A stretch of 64,000 nucleotides of DNA from Spirochaetia bacterium (GTDB lineage Bacteria > Spirochaetota > Spirochaetia > Treponematales > Treponemataceae): NCBI GenBank assembly GCA_900767955.1, contig CAAGBC010000037.1, forward strand, positions 124,001 to 188,000, written 5' to 3'. The notes beneath the pieces were generated by a model. The model was not told the origin of the DNA. It did no database searches and worked only from the letters and a program-made list of their open reading frames with translations. Positions 1 to 6,693 of the stretch are shown in pieces (within the stretch, counting starts at the first letter, position 1; every line of letters begins with the position of its first letter). The position numbers and the translations under genes were made by a program.

Positions 1-1
1 T

Positions 2-577
2 GCTTTGGAAATTCTTTATTTTAGTTATCCAAAAGATTTGGTTCCTGTGGTGAAGGCGTTTGAAACTTTTGAAAATCGCTTTGGAAAAAAAGTTAAGGTG
101 CTTTTGGCAAAGGGGGCAGGGCGCGATTGTTTTGTTTCTTCTTGGACTGAATGCGGTAAAAAAATTGCCCTTGAAGAACTTGATTTTATTCCGCAAGAGG
201 AATGGGATTATTTGTTGTGTAAAACGCCATTGCTTTTTATTCGCGGGGAAGATTCTTTGGCTCGTGCGTGTTTGGCGGGAAATCCTTTTGTGTGGCATGC
301 GTATCCTCAGTCGGAAGATTATCAGCTTGTAAAAGTTGGTGCGCTTCTTAATCAAATGAAACCGTTTTTTTCTGAAGAAATGTTTTGCATTGTGGAAAAA
401 TGTTGGAATATTTACAACGGAACTAATGGGGATTTGGAAAGTGCCGTTTTGGATTTTTTGCTTAATTATGAAAATTTAAAAGATGGCTTTGAAAAATTTG
501 CATCAAACTTGAAAAAAAATGGTGACCTTGCATTTCACCTAATGACTTTTATTTTGAAAACTTGTATGATAGAATAG
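2..577 (+). CDS. earP: EarP, EF-P arginine rhamnosyltransferase (C-terminal part)
   Basis: Partial gene: the reading frame is open to the left edge, so only the last about 191 residues of a roughly 370-residue GT-B glycosyltransferase are seen. EarP moves rhamnose from dTDP-rhamnose to an arginine at the tip of elongation factor P, which lets EF-P relieve ribosome stalling at polyprolines. The diagnostic motif RGEDSLARACLAGNPFVWH lies near residues 80-98 of the visible part; the R-G-E-D-S block belongs to the nucleotide-sugar site in characterised EarP. The next gene, 33 bp downstream, is efp with an arginine at the expected site, which strongly supports the call. The two are probably co-transcribed. 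The first TTG at position 5 is internal, not a start. Confidence 0.9.
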   Translation, partial: ALEILYFSYPKDLVPVVKAFETFENRFGKKVKVLLAKGAGRDCFVSSWTECGKKIALEELDFIPQEEWDYLLCKTPLLFIRGEDSLARACLAGNPFVWHAYPQSEDYQLVKVGALLNQMKPFFSEEMFCIVEKCWNIYNGTNGDLESAVLDFLLNYENLKDGFEKFASNLKKNGDLAFHLMTFILKTCMIE

Positions 578-610
578 TATATTATAAAAATTTTTTGAGG
601 TTATATAGTT

Positions 611-1177
611 ATGTTAATGACATCACAGTTAAAAGTTGGTGCAGCATTCATGTATGAAGGCAATCCACTTATCGTTCAGAAAATGCTTGGTCAGAGATCT
701 GGTCGTGCTGGTATGGTTACAAACCTTCGTGTAAAGAATCTTGTTACAGGTTCTACAATGGATCTTGGTATTGATGCTGGTGAAAAATTTGACGAAGTTG
801 ATCTTGATTTCCATGTAACAAAGCTTTCATATATTGATGGTGACACATACGTATTTATGGATCAGGAAACTTATGAACAGTTTGAACTTTCTAAAGATGA
901 TTTAGGAGATAACGCTGGTTATATTACTCCAGAAGATGATCTTGAAGTAAAAATTACTTTCTATGAAGGTATGCCAGTAGGTATTGATTTGCCAATCAAT
1001 GTTGTTCGCACTGTTACATATTGTGAACCAGGTGTAAAAGGTGATACTTCTGGAAAATCACTTAAACCTGCTACTCTTGATACAGGAATTGAAGTTCGTG
1101 TTCCATTGTTCATCAATACAGACGAAAAAATCGTTGTTGATACACGCGATGGTTCTTTCGTTGAACGCGCAAAATAA
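611..1177 (+). CDS. efp: Elongation factor P, arginine (EarP) type
   Basis: 188-residue EF-P with KOW-like N-terminal domain and two OB domains; the C-terminal signature near GIEVRVPLFINTDEKI is typical. It binds between the P and E sites of the ribosome and promotes Pro-Pro bond formation. The loop that carries lysine in E. coli reads QRSGRAGM here, and with the ATG at 611 the arginine is residue 32, the position rhamnosylated by EarP in Pseudomonas. GAGG at 597-600 sits 10 nt before this ATG, so I prefer it over the in-frame ATG at 617. The gene lies directly after earP and ends before a hairpin terminator. Confidence 0.96.
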   Translation: MLMTSQLKVGAAFMYEGNPLIVQKMLGQRSGRAGMVTNLRVKNLVTGSTMDLGIDAGEKFDEVDLDFHVTKLSYIDGDTYVFMDQETYEQFELSKDDLGDNAGYITPEDDLEVKITFYEGMPVGIDLPINVVRTVTYCEPGVKGDTSGKSLKPATLDTGIEVRVPLFINTDEKIVVDTRDGSFVERAK

Positions 1178-1210
1178 TTGATTTTGTAAATTATTAATTT
1201 TCAATTTCCA

Positions 1211-1247
1211 AAAAGCTGCTTCCGCTGTGAAGTGGCTTTTTTTTTGT
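1211..1247 (+). terminator. Intrinsic terminator of efp
   Basis: Arms AAAAGCTGCTTC (1211-1222) and GAAGTGGCTTTT (1229-1240) pair with two internal mismatches around a 6-nt loop. A T-run interrupted by one G follows. Confidence 0.8.
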
Positions 1248-1356
1248 TTTTTTTGGGGTGGGGCTGTGTGGGATTATTTTCCCAATATAATAATTTTTCT
1301 TCCTAATATTCCTATATTGAAGTATAATTAAGTATATTTTTTATAGAGGTATTGAA

Positions 1357-1728
1357 ATGAAAAAACTAGTTTCTTTATTATTGGTTTCTGTTTTTTGTGT
1401 AGCAGGAATGTTTGCTGTTGATTTTGGTGCTTTTCCAAAAGGAACATGGCAGGATTCAAACTGGGATGCTGACTGGGTTTTTGGTGTAGGAAGTCTTCAG
1501 CTTGTTGATTCAAATTCTGGTGATGTTATTTTTGATTTTGAAGGAAAAATGAAAAACTTCAAATTAATTCCATCTGCAGAAGGCGTTTCAATTTCTTTTG
1601 ACTGTCCAGAAACAGAACGCTCATACAAATTTACAAAACCAGCAACACTTGATACAAGTATTGAAATGGAAATCAATCCTGAATGGACTGATGAAAATTA
1701 CAAAGTAAAAATGCCATTCAAAAAATAG
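1357..1728 (+). CDS. Small secreted protein, unknown function
   Basis: 123 residues. The first about 20 form a typical signal peptide (Lys-Lys, then a hydrophobic core ending in AGMFA). The mature part of about 100 residues alternates hydrophobic and polar residues and looks like a small beta-rich domain: it begins DFGAFPKGTWQDSNWDADW and has later strands rich in Asp, Glu and Lys. I do not recognise a family. TATAAT at 1323-1328 is a possible -10 element, and TAGAGG at 1344-1349 is a ribosome-binding site. The gene is monocistronic, flanked by terminators, and convergent with the acyl-CoA ligase. Confidence 0.75.
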   Translation: MKKLVSLLLVSVFCVAGMFAVDFGAFPKGTWQDSNWDADWVFGVGSLQLVDSNSGDVIFDFEGKMKNFKLIPSAEGVSISFDCPETERSYKFTKPATLDTSIEMEINPEWTDENYKVKMPFKK

Positions 1729-1742
1729 TTTTTGAATAAATA

Positions 1743-1800
1743 AGGGATGCTTAATGAGTTCACTTCACACTTGCTGAACTTTTGGGCATCCCTTTTTTTT
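1743..1800 (+). terminator. Long two-part hairpin terminator (repeat family member A)
   Basis: Outer stem AGGGATGC (1743-1750) pairs with GCATCCCT (1786-1793). Inner stem AGTTCA (1757-1762) pairs with TGAACT (1775-1780). Eight T follow. It lies between two convergent genes; the minus strand is less T-rich after the stem, so it mainly serves the plus-strand gene. Its layout resembles the hairpin at 22043-22107. Confidence 0.85.
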
Positions 1801-3818
1801 TAGTTAATAATGTTTTTTAAGTCTTGTACTTTTTTCTGAACATTCTTTTGAATGTTTGTAATTGCTTCAGATGTCAAAACTGAACCAAGCATTGCTTGCA
1901 ATCCTGAATCTGCATACATTAAAGAAATTTTTGCTTTGTATAATTCATTTATTTTGTAGCGAATAATTCCTTGTTTTGGAGAAAGTTCTACGCCAACTTC
2001 AAATGGTTTATCAAGGAAAACGAACTTTCCGATTTTTTCAAAAGGTTTGAAGCCGTTTTTTGTATTGATTAATCGTTCCATTTCTTTGTAAATGAGTTTT
2101 TTTATTTCTTCATCTTTTAGTAATTGTTTTTTGTCTGAAAAATTAATGTTTTGTTGTTTTGCATATTGGCAAATATTATCTAAATCTGGAATTATTAATG
2201 CTCCTAGACAATTTTCATCTTGGCCAACAACAACTGCCTGTGAAATGTAAATTGATTCAGAAAGTTTATCTTCTATAGGAAGTGGTTCAACATTTTCACC
2301 AGAGCGTAAAACGATTGTGTCTTTTTGGCGTCCTTTTACGATAATTTCACCGTTGTAAGTTTTGATTACTAAATCGCCTGTGTTAAACCATTCGCCTTCG
2401 GAAATTACTTCGGCTGTTAATTCAGGTTGTTTATAGTAGCCTTTCATTACATTTGGGCCTTTTATGTATAAAACACCTTTTTCGCCAGGTTTACATTCTA
2501 TTCCGTTACGATGAACAACTTTTGCCTGACAATATGGCATTATTTTTCCGATTGTCCCCAGTATTGGGCGTTTTGCGTTTCTGATACAACAAATTGGTGC
2601 TGTTTCTGTTAATCCGTATCCTTCAACAAGTCTAATTCCAATTGAGTTAAAGAATTTGTCTAATTTTAATGGAAGACTTCCGCCTCCTGACATTCCTATT
2701 TGGAATTTTCCGCCAAGCATATTTCTAACTCTTTGGAAATAGAACATATCCCCAATCCATTTTAGTGGATAAAGAAAAATTACTGGAATATACAAGAATT
2801 TTGAGAAAACGTGATAAAAAACGGTGCGTTTTCTGAAATATTTACATCTATTATAAATGATATTTCTGAGTGATTTTAGTGAAGTTGCAGCCCATGTAAA
2901 AATTGAAAAGAATATTCCTGCGCCTTTTTTTGTTGATTTTATATTTTTGTAAATTGAGTTGTAAATTCCGTCCCAAATGCGAGGAACTGTTGCCATAAAT
3001 TGTGGAGAAACTTTTTTCATATCGGCAAGTAGCATGCTGATTGCGGGTTTTGAATAGCAAAGTGCAACGCCTACATATAATAGAAAATATTCTAATTCTC
3101 GTTCGTAAACATGCCAAACAGGAAGCATACATAATGCTTTGTTTCCTTGTTTTAATGGAAGTCGTTTTGAAATATCTTCAACTTGGCATAAGAAATTTTT
3201 GTGAGTTAATTCAACGCCTTTTGGAGTTCCTGTTGTTCCTGATGTAAAAATAATAGTTGCTGAATCGTCTTCTGTTCCAGAAAGCATGATTTCTTCAATT
3301 TTATTAGGATTATTTTGTCGGAAGTTGTTTCCTTTTGATAAAATTTCATCATAGCTAAAAATATTTAATCCTGTTGCTTTGGGATTGCTTAAATCTGAAT
3401 CAGATGGATTGATGATTATAATATTTTGTAAAGCAGGAAGTTCATTTTTGCATTCTAAAATTCTATTGAAAAGGATTTTATTTTCTGTAATAACAGTTTT
3501 ACATTCTGCAAAACTTAATATGTAGCTTAAATCTTTTACAGTTGCTTCACTTCCGCGTGGAATATCACGACTTTTTGTTGCCATAATTCCCATGCTGCAA
3601 ACTAACCATTCTTTTCTATTGTCACAAATTAGGCCTATGTTGGAATATTCTTTTTCGCCAATTGATAATAATCCAGCGCTAAAATCTAACATTGTGTTTA
3701 CAAAATCTTTATATGTCGTTGGTAAGAAAGTTCCTTCTGCGTTTTTTGAAAATTGAATATTTAATTCAGGAAAGTCTTGGAATTTTTTGTATATCATTTG
3801 TGGTAATGTTTTGTACAT
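1800..3818 (-). CDS. Long-chain fatty-acid--CoA ligase (AMP-binding)
   Basis: 672-residue ANL-superfamily enzyme that activates fatty acids to acyl-CoA with ATP. The phosphate-binding loop TSGTTGTPKG is at residues 192-201, the motif YGLTE at 401-405, and the adenylate-binding GEWFNTGDL near 475. It has no signal peptide; hydrophobic stretches around 300-360 (FSIFTWAATS, FLYIPVIFLYPLKWIG) suggest membrane association, as seen in the FadD/FACS-15 type. AAAGGAAA lies 9 nt upstream of the ATG. The gene is monocistronic. Upstream are a good promoter (3906-3934) and a 9-bp inverted repeat across the expected transcription start, so a lipid-responsive repressor is plausible. It could serve scavenging of host fatty acids, which treponemes commonly need; that is inference. 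Confidence 0.9.
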   Translation of the reverse strand: MYKTLPQMIYKKFQDFPELNIQFSKNAEGTFLPTTYKDFVNTMLDFSAGLLSIGEKEYSNIGLICDNRKEWLVCSMGIMATKSRDIPRGSEATVKDLSYILSFAECKTVITENKILFNRILECKNELPALQNIIIINPSDSDLSNPKATGLNIFSYDEILSKGNNFRQNNPNKIEEIMLSGTEDDSATIIFTSGTTGTPKGVELTHKNFLCQVEDISKRLPLKQGNKALCMLPVWHVYERELEYFLLYVGVALCYSKPAISMLLADMKKVSPQFMATVPRIWDGIYNSIYKNIKSTKKGAGIFFSIFTWAATSLKSLRNIIYNRCKYFRKRTVFYHVFSKFLYIPVIFLYPLKWIGDMFYFQRVRNMLGGKFQIGMSGGGSLPLKLDKFFNSIGIRLVEGYGLTETAPICCIRNAKRPILGTIGKIMPYCQAKVVHRNGIECKPGEKGVLYIKGPNVMKGYYKQPELTAEVISEGEWFNTGDLVIKTYNGEIIVKGRQKDTIVLRSGENVEPLPIEDKLSESIYISQAVVVGQDENCLGALIIPDLDNICQYAKQQNINFSDKKQLLKDEEIKKLIYKEMERLINTKNGFKPFEKIGKFVFLDKPFEVGVELSPKQGIIRYKINELYKAKISLMYADSGLQAMLGSVLTSEAITNIQKNVQKKVQDLKNIIN

Positions 3819-3871
3819 GATTAGATTTTCCTTTTTGCAACTAAGATTAATCGTTTGTTTAATATTTCAAA

Positions 3872-3896
3872 ATGACAAAATATGTTGTTTTGTCAT
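3872..3896. promoter_or_regulatory. Perfect inverted repeat, candidate operator of the acyl-CoA ligase
   Basis: ATGACAAAA (3872-3880) and TTTTGTCAT (3888-3896) form a perfect 9-bp inverted repeat around a 7-nt centre. It overlaps the transcription start predicted from the minus-strand promoter just upstream. No T-run follows on either strand as expected of a terminator, so a dimeric repressor site is the better reading. Confidence 0.55.
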
Positions 3897-3905
3897 AAGG
3901 ATTAT

Positions 3906-3934
3906 ATTTTATCTAATTAATTGACTATTTTCAA
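3906..3934 (-). promoter_or_regulatory. Promoter of the acyl-CoA ligase
   Basis: On the minus strand the region reads TTGAAA (3934-3929), a 17-bp spacer and TAAAAT (3911-3906), each hexamer 5/6 to the sigma-70 consensus. The predicted start near 3899 gives a leader of about 80 nt. Confidence 0.6.
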
Positions 3935-3984
3935 GTAGTATGATAGTTTTGTGAGGTTATTTATTTGTAGTATGCAGTAAATAA

Positions 3985-4101
3985 TTCTCTGGAGAGTCTC
4001 CATTACCATTGGAGCGCCGAAGGGTTAAGGCTATTAAAGCTGATATCTCAGGCAAAGTGGACAGGGCTTTATAGTTAGTCTTATTCAACTCTTTGGAGAG
4101 C
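3985..4101 (+). ncRNA. Glycine riboswitch (single aptamer)
   Basis: The conserved glycine-aptamer blocks occur in order: CTCTGGAGAG at about 3987-3996, GCGCCGAAGGG at 4013-4023, CTCAGGCAAA at 4067-4076, GGACAGGG at 4079-4086, and a second CTCTTTGGAGAG-like segment at 4090-4100. The last resembles the linker or ghost-aptamer segment that flanks singlet glycine riboswitches. It lies 54 nt upstream of an AGCS sodium:alanine/glycine symporter, a classic target. The last GGAGAG is shared with the 5' arm of the following terminator, so aptamer folding and termination exclude each other or are coupled. A minus-strand 64-codon ORF across this region is an artefact. Confidence 0.9.
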
Positions 4102-4140
4102 GTAAAATCATAAAGTTTGGTTTTCGCTCTTATTTTTTTT
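4096..4140 (+). terminator. Riboswitch expression platform (intrinsic terminator)
   Basis: GAGAGCG-T-AAAA (4096-4107) pairs with TTTTCGCTCTT (4121-4131), followed by ATTTTTTTT. The hairpin ends 14 nt before the symporter start; the ribosome-binding site AAAGAGG follows at once. The upstream arm overlaps the last conserved block of the glycine aptamer. Confidence 0.88.
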
Positions 4141-4154
4141 AAAGAGGTCAAAAA

Positions 4155-5573
4155 ATGACTTTTAACGACATTCTTGTAAAGATTGATGATGTTGTTTGGG
4201 GAATTCCTACAATTGTATTAATCTTGGTAACTGGATTGATTCTTACAATCCGCACTCGTGGTATTCAGTTTACAAAGCTTGGACGCGCTTTTAAACAGAT
4301 TTTCAAAAAGAACGAAGGTGAAGGAGAACTTTCTGGATTCTCTGCTCTTTGTACAGCACTTTCTGCAACAATCGGAACTGGTAATATTGTTGGTGTTGCA
4401 ACTGCTATCGTAGCTGGTGGTCCTGGTGCTTTGTTTTGGATGTGGTTTGCAGCAATTTTAGGAACTGCAACAAAATATGCAGAATGTATGCTTGCAATTA
4501 AATATCGTGAAGTAAAAGCTGACGGTACAGTTTTAGGTGGACCTTTCTATACAATCGAAAAAGGTATGGGTTCAAAATGGAAGTGGCTTGCTGTTTTATT
4601 TGCAATTTTTGGTGTTGCTGCAGGTCTTCTTGGTATTGGTACAATGACACAGATTAACGGTATTACTTCTGCTGTTAATATGGCAATTGAATCTGATATT
4701 GCATTTAGTTTTGCAGGAAATGAATATACATGGGCAACAGTAATTGGTGGTGCAATTGTTACAATTTGTGCTGCATTAGTAATTATTGGTGGTCTTAAAC
4801 GCATTTCTAAAGTTGCAGAAAAAATTGTTCCTGCAATGGCAATTATTTACATTTTCTTGGGACTTTCTGTTCTAATTATGAACGCAACAAAAATCCCAGC
4901 TGCATTTGTTTTGATTTTTAAATCTGCATTTGGTTGGCAAGCTGCTGCTGGTGGTGCTGCTGGTTATTTCTTAAAACAAGTTATGGATTCAATGCAAAAA
5001 GGTATTGCTCGTGGTATCTTCTCTAACGAAGCTGGTCTTGGTTCTGCACCAATTGCTGCTGCTCCTGTAAAAACAGAAGAACCTGTTGAACAAGGTCTTG
5101 TTAATATGACAGGAACTATAATTGATACATTAATTGTTTGTACAATGACAGGTTTAGCAATTGTTATTGCTTTCTGTAATCCTGAATTTGTTCGTGATGG
5201 TGCAACAGGTGTTCAGTTGACTTCAAAGGCTCTTTCTTTCAACCTTGGAGGAGATGGTGTTTCTGTTCAGTTCCTTCTTATGCTTTGTCTTGCATTCTTT
5301 GCATTTACTACAATTTTAGGTTGGGATTATTATTCAGAAAAATGTCTTGAATATTTGTCAAACGGAAGAATGAAATTTGTAATGTTCTACAGAGTTCTTT
5401 ACATTGTAATGATTGCTATTGGACCTTATTTTACAGTTGATGCTGTATTTACAATTGCTGATATTACAAACGGACTTATGGCAATTCCAAACTGTATTGC
5501 ATTGATTGTTTTAAGTGGCGTTGTTGCTAAAGAAACAAAAGCATATTTTGATAAATATCCAAAACTTTCTTAA
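4155..5573 (+). CDS. Sodium:alanine/glycine symporter, AGCS family
   Basis: 472-residue inner-membrane protein with about ten hydrophobic helices. The AGCS signature area is clear: GFSALCTALSATIGTGNIVG near residues 60-79 and the GGPGALFWMW block near 94-103; GIFSNEAGLGSAPIAAA lies near residues 288-304. It imports alanine or glycine together with sodium. The start ATG at 4155 follows AAAGAGG. A glycine riboswitch and terminator sit just upstream, so glycine itself is the likely regulatory ligand and one likely substrate. A perfect 14-bp hairpin terminator follows. Confidence 0.95.
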   Translation: MTFNDILVKIDDVVWGIPTIVLILVTGLILTIRTRGIQFTKLGRAFKQIFKKNEGEGELSGFSALCTALSATIGTGNIVGVATAIVAGGPGALFWMWFAAILGTATKYAECMLAIKYREVKADGTVLGGPFYTIEKGMGSKWKWLAVLFAIFGVAAGLLGIGTMTQINGITSAVNMAIESDIAFSFAGNEYTWATVIGGAIVTICAALVIIGGLKRISKVAEKIVPAMAIIYIFLGLSVLIMNATKIPAAFVLIFKSAFGWQAAAGGAAGYFLKQVMDSMQKGIARGIFSNEAGLGSAPIAAAPVKTEEPVEQGLVNMTGTIIDTLIVCTMTGLAIVIAFCNPEFVRDGATGVQLTSKALSFNLGGDGVSVQFLLMLCLAFFAFTTILGWDYYSEKCLEYLSNGRMKFVMFYRVLYIVMIAIGPYFTVDAVFTIADITNGLMAIPNCIALIVLSGVVAKETKAYFDKYPKLS

Positions 5574-5602
5574 TTTTGTAAAAATTTAGATTGTTAAATT
5601 AA

Positions 5603-5651
5603 AAAGGCTTTCTTTTGGTTGATATTACTAAAAAGAAAGCCTTTATTGTTT
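5603..5651. terminator. Bidirectional terminator between symporter and era
   Basis: AAAGGCTTTCTTTT (5603-5616) and AAAAGAAAGCCTTT (5631-5644) form a perfect 14-bp stem. T-rich sequence follows on the plus strand and AATTAAAAA precedes it, giving a T-tract on the minus strand. It separates convergent genes. Confidence 0.85.
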
Positions 5652-5687
5652 TATCTGAATTTATATGGATAGAAGTTTTAGGACTAT

Positions 5688-6614
5688 TTATGGAATAATT
5701 TTTGTCAAAACATGGTCGTGTTGGCGCCAGTTTTTATCAACTTTTACTTGTAAATCAAGTTCCACTTTAAATGGAAAAATCATGTTGATTTGTTTTAGTG
5801 CTGCGGCTCTGATAGATTTTATCATTGTGGCACCTTTTCCGATTACAATTCCTTTTTGGCTGTCTCTTTCAACGCATAAAAAGGCTCTGACCCAAAGTTT
5901 TTTACCTTCGTTTCTTCTTTCTAAATCTGCAATTTGAACATATAAACAGTGTGGAATTTCTTGTGCAAGGCGATTGATTGCTTCCCCTCGGATTACTTCG
6001 GCAATTCTAAATTCGATATTTTGGTCTGTGTAAATATCGTCAATGTAAAGGCGTGGAGCTTCTGGAGCAATGTTGTACAACGCTTTTAATACTTCATTTA
6101 TTCCGATGTCTTTTTGTGCAGACATTTCAAGAATTCTGTCTTCTGGAACTTTTGGAAGATTTGTTTTTATAAAATCCATTACAGGTTTTGTTTTTGATTC
6201 TTTTGCATCTGTTTTATTTAATGCAATAATCATTCTGTCTGAATATTTTTCTGCCAAAGACGCATTCATTTTTTCTTCGTCGCCAGGAATTCTTGTTGTG
6301 TCGATTATGTATAAAATACAATCAGCACCTTCAAGTTGATCTTCTGTTACTGATTTTAGGCGTAAGTTCATTTTTTTTTCGGAATCGTGATAACCTGGTG
6401 TATCAACAAAAACTAATTGGCCTAAAGATGTGTTTACAATTCCTCTGATTGCGTTGCGTGTAGTTTGTGGAATCGGAGAAACGATAGAAACTGGTTCTTG
6501 GCAAGCTGTGTTTAAAAATGTTGATTTTCCAGCAGAAGGTCTTCCCATGATTACTACAAGTGCAGTTTTTTGTGGTTTAGTTTTATTATCAATATTTGTG
6601 TTTTCTGAGTTCAT
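5688..6614 (-). CDS. era: GTPase Era
   Basis: 308-residue ribosome-assembly GTPase that binds the 3' end of 16S rRNA. G1 is GRPSAGKST (residues 24-32; most Era have NVGKS, here SAGKS), G3 DTPGYH (71-76), G4 NKTD (133-136), followed by a C-terminal KH domain with VIGKGATMIKS and its GxxG loop at 259-262. Length is normal. No Shine-Dalgarno is visible; TATACT (minus strand, plus coordinates 6621-6626) lies only 6 nt before the ATG, so the mRNA may be leaderless. It is divergent from glgX across 79 bp. Confidence 0.96.
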   Translation of the reverse strand: MNSENTNIDNKTKPQKTALVVIMGRPSAGKSTFLNTACQEPVSIVSPIPQTTRNAIRGIVNTSLGQLVFVDTPGYHDSEKKMNLRLKSVTEDQLEGADCILYIIDTTRIPGDEEKMNASLAEKYSDRMIIALNKTDAKESKTKPVMDFIKTNLPKVPEDRILEMSAQKDIGINEVLKALYNIAPEAPRLYIDDIYTDQNIEFRIAEVIRGEAINRLAQEIPHCLYVQIADLERRNEGKKLWVRAFLCVERDSQKGIVIGKGATMIKSIRAAALKQINMIFPFKVELDLQVKVDKNWRQHDHVLTKIIP

Positions 6615-6677
6615 GTTTTAAGTATAACATTAAATATTGTTTTTGTGTTATTTTAAGTAGAAAATATACTTCCTTTG

Positions 6678-6686
6678 TGATAAAAT
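6678..6686 (+). promoter_or_regulatory. Extended -10 promoter element of glgX
   Basis: TGATAAAAT at 6678-6686 is an extended -10 (TGN plus TAAAAT) ending 7 nt before the glgX ATG at 6694. No Shine-Dalgarno is present. A second possible promoter, TTGTGT (6643-6648), 16 bp, TATACT (6665-6670), lies just upstream. Confidence 0.45.
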
Positions 6687-6693
6687 ATCCTTT

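Noticed and set aside
3957..4151. 64-codon minus-strand ORF between the ligase and symporter genes
   Set aside because: It covers the glycine riboswitch and terminator; the RNA reading explains the conserved blocks.
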